Assembly (NCBI RefSeq): GCF_000739815.1
Contig: NZ_BBJJ01000046.1
Coordinates: forward strand, 1 to 56,393
Direction: 5' to 3'
Source: Paraburkholderia mimosarum LMG 23256 = NBRC 106338
GTDB lineage: Bacteria > Pseudomonadota > Gammaproteobacteria > Burkholderiales > Burkholderiaceae
DNA: 56,393 bases
Shown one piece after another: positions 50,978 to 56,393 of this stretch. Numbering within the stretch: position 1 is the first letter of the stretch; every line of letters begins with the position of its first letter. Below the pieces are notes generated by a model. It had not been told where the DNA came from. It saw only the letters and a program-made list of their open reading frames with translations, and did no database searches. A program made the translations under genes and the position numbers.

Positions 50978-52420
50978 ATGCCATTCGACTGGTCACACCT
51001 CGGCACGCTGCTCGCGATCATCCACTTGCTGGGGCTGGTCGCGGCATGCCACGCCATCCTGAACACACGCACCTCGCAGGGTGCGATCGCCTGGGCCGTC
51101 TCGCTCGCGGCGATGCCCTACCTCACGCTCATCCCGTATCTCTTTCTCGGCCGCAGCAAGTTCGCGGGCTACGCCGACGCAAGGCGACTGCGCAATGAAA
51201 CCTTGCGCACGCGGGCCCACGCGCCCGATTGGGACAAGCTCGTCAGCGCCGGCGAATGGTCGGCAGACGAGCTGGGTGCGCGCGTGATCCGCACGTTCGC
51301 GCGCCTGGGCGGCATGCCGCTCGTGCCCGGCAACGCGGTGCGCACGCTCGTGAACGGAGAGGCGACCTTCACCGCCATCTTCGATGCGATCGAACGTGCC
51401 CGGCATTACGTGATCGTGCAATTCTTCATCGTGCGCGCCGACGCGCTCGGCGACATGCTCAAGGACGTGCTGGTCCATTGCGCGAAACGCGGCGTGCGTG
51501 TGTACTTTCTCTACGACAGCATCGGCTCTTTCGACCTGCCTTCCAGCTACGTGCGCGCGCTGCTGGACGCCGGCGTGGAAGTCCATCCGTTCTCCGCGAA
51601 GCGCCATTTCGTCAACCGCTTCCAGCTCAACTTCCGCAACCACCGCAAGATCGTCGTGGTGGACGGCCAGCACGCATTCGTCGGCGGCCACAACGTGGGC
51701 ATCGAATACCTCGGTGCGAATCCACGCCTCTCGCCCTGGCGCGACACGCACATCGAACTGCGCGGGCCGGCTGTCGCGAACGTCCAGTTCGCGTTCACGG
51801 AGGACTGGTACTGGGCCACCCAGCAGCTCCCCGGCTGCGAACCGCCGACGGTCGCACCGCGGGACGGCGACGACATGCACTGCCTCGTCTTGCCAACGGG
51901 TCCGGCCGACCGACAGGAGACCTGCTCGCTCTTCTTCGTCGAGGCGATCAACGCAGCGAAGCAACGCGTATGGATCACGACGCCGTACCTCGTGCCCGAC
52001 GAAGCCGTGCTCGCGGCGCTGCGCCTCGCGGTGCTGCGCGGCGTGGACGTGCGCATCATGATCCCGAGCCGGCGCGACCATTACGTGGTGTTCGAGGCTT
52101 CGATGCTGTATGCCTACGATGCGGTGCGCGCGGGCATCCGCATTTTCCGCTACAAGCCGGGCTTCCTGCACCAGAAGGTCGTGCTGATCGACGACGTGGC
52201 CGCCGCTATCGGCAGCGCGAATCTGGACAACCGGTCGTTCCGCCTGAACTTCGAGATCATGGTGCTGACCGTGCATCGCGGCTTCGCCGCTGAAGTCGAC
52301 GCGATGCTGCTGCGCGACTTCGACGAGACGTTCGAAATCGACCGCAGCGAGTACCGCGACGCGCCCGCCTGGCGCAAGATCACCATGCATCTCGCGCGGC
52401 TATTCGCGCCGATCCTCTAG
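50978..52420 (+). CDS. cls: Cardiolipin synthase
   Basis: Cls joins two phosphatidylglycerols into cardiolipin in the inner membrane. From MPFDWSHLGTLLAIIHLLGL it has 480 residues. Two N-terminal membrane helices (about 7-26 and 36-58) precede a phospholipase D fold with both HKD motifs: His222-Lys224-Asp229 (NHRKIVVVD) and His398-Lys400-Asp405 (HQKVVLIDD). The Asn/Ser residues that follow (GSANLDNRSFRLNFE) are also normal. A longer N-terminal reading from 50858 is not membrane-like. It lies downstream of prmB with a 156-base gap. Confidence 0.96.
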   Translation: MPFDWSHLGTLLAIIHLLGLVAACHAILNTRTSQGAIAWAVSLAAMPYLTLIPYLFLGRSKFAGYADARRLRNETLRTRAHAPDWDKLVSAGEWSADELGARVIRTFARLGGMPLVPGNAVRTLVNGEATFTAIFDAIERARHYVIVQFFIVRADALGDMLKDVLVHCAKRGVRVYFLYDSIGSFDLPSSYVRALLDAGVEVHPFSAKRHFVNRFQLNFRNHRKIVVVDGQHAFVGGHNVGIEYLGANPRLSPWRDTHIELRGPAVANVQFAFTEDWYWATQQLPGCEPPTVAPRDGDDMHCLVLPTGPADRQETCSLFFVEAINAAKQRVWITTPYLVPDEAVLAALRLAVLRGVDVRIMIPSRRDHYVVFEASMLYAYDAVRAGIRIFRYKPGFLHQKVVLIDDVAAAIGSANLDNRSFRLNFEIMVLTVHRGFAAEVDAMLLRDFDETFEIDRSEYRDAPAWRKITMHLARLFAPIL

Positions 52421-52444
52421 CGTGGCGCCAGGCACCCCGCGCGC

Positions 52445-52927
52445 TCAGAGCTGCTTTTCGATGTCGACTGCGATGGCCTCGGGTTTCGTGACCGGAGCAT
52501 AGCGCTTGACCACGTTGCCGGTACGGTCGACGAGGAATTTCGTGAAATTCCACTTGATGCCTTCGAGCCCGAGAAGACCCGGCGCCTCGCTCGTGAGCCA
52601 GCGATAGAGCGGGTGCGCATTCGCTCCGTTCACGTCGATCTTCTCGAACATCGGGAACGTGACACCGTAGTTCTTCTCGCAGAAACCGCCGATCTGCGCG
52701 GCGTCGCCGGGCTCCTGCTTGCCGAACTGGTTGCACGGGAAGCCGAGCACCGCGAGCCCGCGCGCAGCATATTGCTCGTACAGCTTCTGCAGGCCGGCGT
52801 ACTGGGGTGTGAAACCGCACTCGCTCGCCGTGTTGACGATCAGGAGCACCTTGCCCGTATAGCGTTCGAGGCTCACCGGCTCCCCGCCGCCGAGCGGTTG
52901 CGCCGAAAACGAATAGATCGAAGTCAT
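52445..52927 (-). CDS. Glutathione peroxidase
   Basis: The 160-residue thioredoxin-fold protein reduces peroxides. Its catalytic tetrad is present: Cys37 (NTASECGFTPQY), Gln71 (CNQFGKQEPGDA), Trp126 and Asn127 (IKWNFTKFL). Position 37 is Cys, not selenocysteine. The resolving-type cysteine Cys83 (GGFCEKNYG) suggests a thioredoxin-linked peroxidase of the bacterial type (BtuE-like), which is inference. It converges with cls and is divergent from the ABC-F gene. Confidence 0.95.
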   Translation of the reverse strand: MTSIYSFSAQPLGGGEPVSLERYTGKVLLIVNTASECGFTPQYAGLQKLYEQYAARGLAVLGFPCNQFGKQEPGDAAQIGGFCEKNYGVTFPMFEKIDVNGANAHPLYRWLTSEAPGLLGLEGIKWNFTKFLVDRTGNVVKRYAPVTKPEAIAVDIEKQL

Positions 52928-53033
52928 CTGGCTCTCCCGTGGAAAAGCGCCAGTCTACGTGAGAACGAGTGGAATTCGCACTCGACCACGCGGCTAGCCG
53001 AACGGCCGACGCCGGCGCGGCTCGCTACCCGGC

Positions 53034-53039
53034 TAAAAT
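53034..53039 (+). promoter_or_regulatory. -10 candidate for the ABC-F gene
   Basis: TAAAAT in CCGGCTAAAATAGC, 37 bases ahead of the GTG start. No clear -35 is seen. Confidence 0.35.
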
Positions 53040-53075
53040 AGCGCTTTCTTTCGTTTTCTTCCTGCCGGCGCCGTC

Positions 53076-55034
<1,959 letters not shown>

Positions 55035-55096
55035 CGCGTCGTGTAGCCGTTGCGCCGCCAGCCGCTTTTCGCCACTTTTTCGCCCAGGAGCCACGA

Positions 55097-56266
55097 GTGC
55101 CGTCACCCGCTGCATTGCAGGGCCTTCGCGTACTGGATCTGACCCGCCTGCTGCCCGGGCCCGTGGCCACCTTGCGCCTCGCGGAGATGGGCGCCGACGT
55201 GCTGAAAATCGAGCCGCCCGGAGCGGGCGACGCGGCGCGCGTGATGATGCAAAGCGCGGTCGACGAAGTGGCTGCGCGCCCCGGCGTGTTCTATCGCCTC
55301 GTCAATCGCGGCAAGCGCGAGACGCGAGTCGACCTCAAGACCGAGAGCGGCCGCGCCGTGCTGCTCGCGCTGGCGCGCGACGCCGACGTACTCGTCGAGA
55401 GCTTTCGGCCCGGTGTGATGGAGCGTCTCGGGGTCGGCTATGAGGCATTACGCAAGGTGAACCCCAAGCTCGTCTATTGTGCGATTACGGGCTACGGCTC
55501 GACCGGACCGTTTGCCGGCCATCCGGGCCACGACATCAACTATGTCGCGTATGCCGGCGTGCTCGACCAGCTCGCCACCCGCGACGGGGCGCCGGTGCTG
55601 CCGAATTTCCAGATCGCCGACCTGCTGGGCGGGGCGCTCAGCGCGGTCACGCAGATTCTCGCGGCGCTTTGGCATGTCGCGCGCGGCGGTGACGGCCGGT
55701 TCGTCGACGTTTCGATGGCGCACTCGAGCTACGCGCACAACGTGATCGCCCAGGTCGCGCTCGCCAACGACGACGCCGCGGCACTGCAGCCCGGTGGCGG
55801 CCTGCTAAACGGCGGCGTGCCCTGCTACAACCTCTACCGCACGCAGGATGGCCGATGGCTTGCCGTCGGCGCATTGGAACTGAAATTCTGGCAAACGCTT
55901 TGCCACGCCATCGGCCGCGACGACTGGGCCGAGCGGCACTGGAGCCTAGGCCAGGCGATCGGCGGCTCGGACGCCGCGGCGCTCACGCGCGAGCTGGCGG
56001 CAATCATCGAATCCGAGGGACTGCAGACATGGATCGACCGTCTGGAAGCGATCGATTGCTGCGTTTCGCCGGTTCTCACGCCGGGCGAGGCTTCGCGTCA
56101 TCCGCTCTTCAATGCCGAAGTGCTGCAAGCCATCATGGATGACATGGCCGCGAAGCAACAGGCTCAGGAGGCGGCGCCACACGCGCAGGCGGCCCCTTTG
56201 CACTCCGGGGGGCCAGCAACCAGCGGCTTCGTCTGCGCAAGCTGGCCAGAAGGCCGGCCACGTTAG
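55097..56266 (+). CDS. CaiB/BaiF-family CoA-transferase, probable frameshift at 3' end
   Basis: A class III CoA-transferase or racemase-like enzyme of 389 residues, start GTG (VPSPAALQGLRVLDLTRLLP) after CAGGAG. It has LRLAEMGADVLKIEPPGAGD, NRGKRETRVDLKTESGRAVL, and the catalytic-type Asp146 in GHPGHDINYVAYAG. Substrate is unknown; similarity to alpha-methylacyl-CoA racemases is suggested by GPFAGHPGHDINY. The C-terminus after a six-G run at 56206-56211 reads PATSGFVCASWPEGRPR, out of character. The next frame stays open with normal codon usage to a TGA at 56331-56333 (see findings). Confidence 0.88.
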   Translation: MPSPAALQGLRVLDLTRLLPGPVATLRLAEMGADVLKIEPPGAGDAARVMMQSAVDEVAARPGVFYRLVNRGKRETRVDLKTESGRAVLLALARDADVLVESFRPGVMERLGVGYEALRKVNPKLVYCAITGYGSTGPFAGHPGHDINYVAYAGVLDQLATRDGAPVLPNFQIADLLGGALSAVTQILAALWHVARGGDGRFVDVSMAHSSYAHNVIAQVALANDDAAALQPGGGLLNGGVPCYNLYRTQDGRWLAVGALELKFWQTLCHAIGRDDWAERHWSLGQAIGGSDAAALTRELAAIIESEGLQTWIDRLEAIDCCVSPVLTPGEASRHPLFNAEVLQAIMDDMAAKQQAQEAAPHAQAAPLHSGGPATSGFVCASWPEGRPR

Positions 56267-56353
56267 CCAAAGCGGCAACACCTCGGACACCCCAGGCGGG
56301 AAGAAGCCCTTCACCTACGGTCCGTGGGGCTGAGGCTCGTGGGACGAACAATG

Positions 56354-56383
56354 AAAAATGGGCGCCTCGCAGCGCCCATTTTT
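56354..56383 (+). terminator. Intrinsic terminator after the CoA-transferase gene
   Basis: A 12-bp stem, AAAAATGGGCGC and GCGCCCATTTTT, loops over CTCGCA and ends in a T-run. It is 21 bases after the TGA of the alternative frame and about 90 after the TAG of the annotated one. Confidence 0.92.
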
Positions 56384-56393
56384 CGTCTAGCCC

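Overview
The window looks like a chromosomal core segment of a high-GC betaproteobacterium of the Burkholderiaceae (Paraburkholderia, Caballeronia or Trinickia type). The evidence is the gene content and order: guaB-guaA; ratA/rnfH facing smpB; ppsA facing ppsR; the chain rpsB-tsf-pyrH-frr-uppS-cdsA-dxr-rseP-bamA-ompH-lpxD-fabZ-lpxA-lpxB-rnhB; map-glnD; and smc-zipA-ligA-def. This assignment rests on reading the proteins, not on a database search.

Left edge (1-1400): the start of a small membrane protein resembling ion channels, cut by the window edge; a perfect FNR/CRP-type palindrome; and an AT-rich patch holding the broken remains of a HEAT-repeat DNA alkylation repair gene. This is the only part that looks like accessory DNA.

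1400-13700: the guanine nucleotide genes guaB and guaA with a small membrane protein gene between them; an EamA transporter; rnfH and ratA facing smpB; an NfeD/SPFH membrane pair; then PEP synthase (ppsA) facing its regulator ppsR.

13690-30250, nearly all minus strand: a very long envelope and translation gene chain. Read in the direction of transcription it runs rpsB, tsf (elongation factor Ts), pyrH (UMP kinase), frr (ribosome recycling), uppS, cdsA and dxr (isoprenoid and phospholipid precursors), rseP, bamA, ompH/skp (envelope stress and outer membrane assembly), lpxD, fabZ, lpxA, lpxB (lipid A), rnhB and a SpoU-type RNA methyltransferase. Two of its gaps (fabZ/lpxD and dxr/cdsA) carry unrelated tandem repeats that share a 14-bp period.

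30670-36510, plus strand: map, glnD and an RsuA/RluF-family pseudouridine synthase with an exceptional N-terminal tract of about twelve 23-residue arginine-rich repeats.

36590-45800, minus strand: def, ligA, zipA, smc and a second EamA transporter.

46150-56390, mostly plus strand: the lysine/diaminopimelate cluster dapC-dapD-(ArsC-like)-dapE, then prmB, a cardiolipin synthase, a glutathione peroxidase (minus), an ABC-F ATPase and a CaiB/BaiF CoA-transferase whose 3' end seems frame-shifted.

I found no CRISPR array, tRNA, rRNA, insertion sequence or phage module. Most of the window is conserved housekeeping DNA. The points most worth a second look are the 69-bp coding minisatellite in the pseudouridine synthase gene, the 14-bp intergenic repeats, the decayed alkylation-repair gene and the possible frameshift in the last gene.
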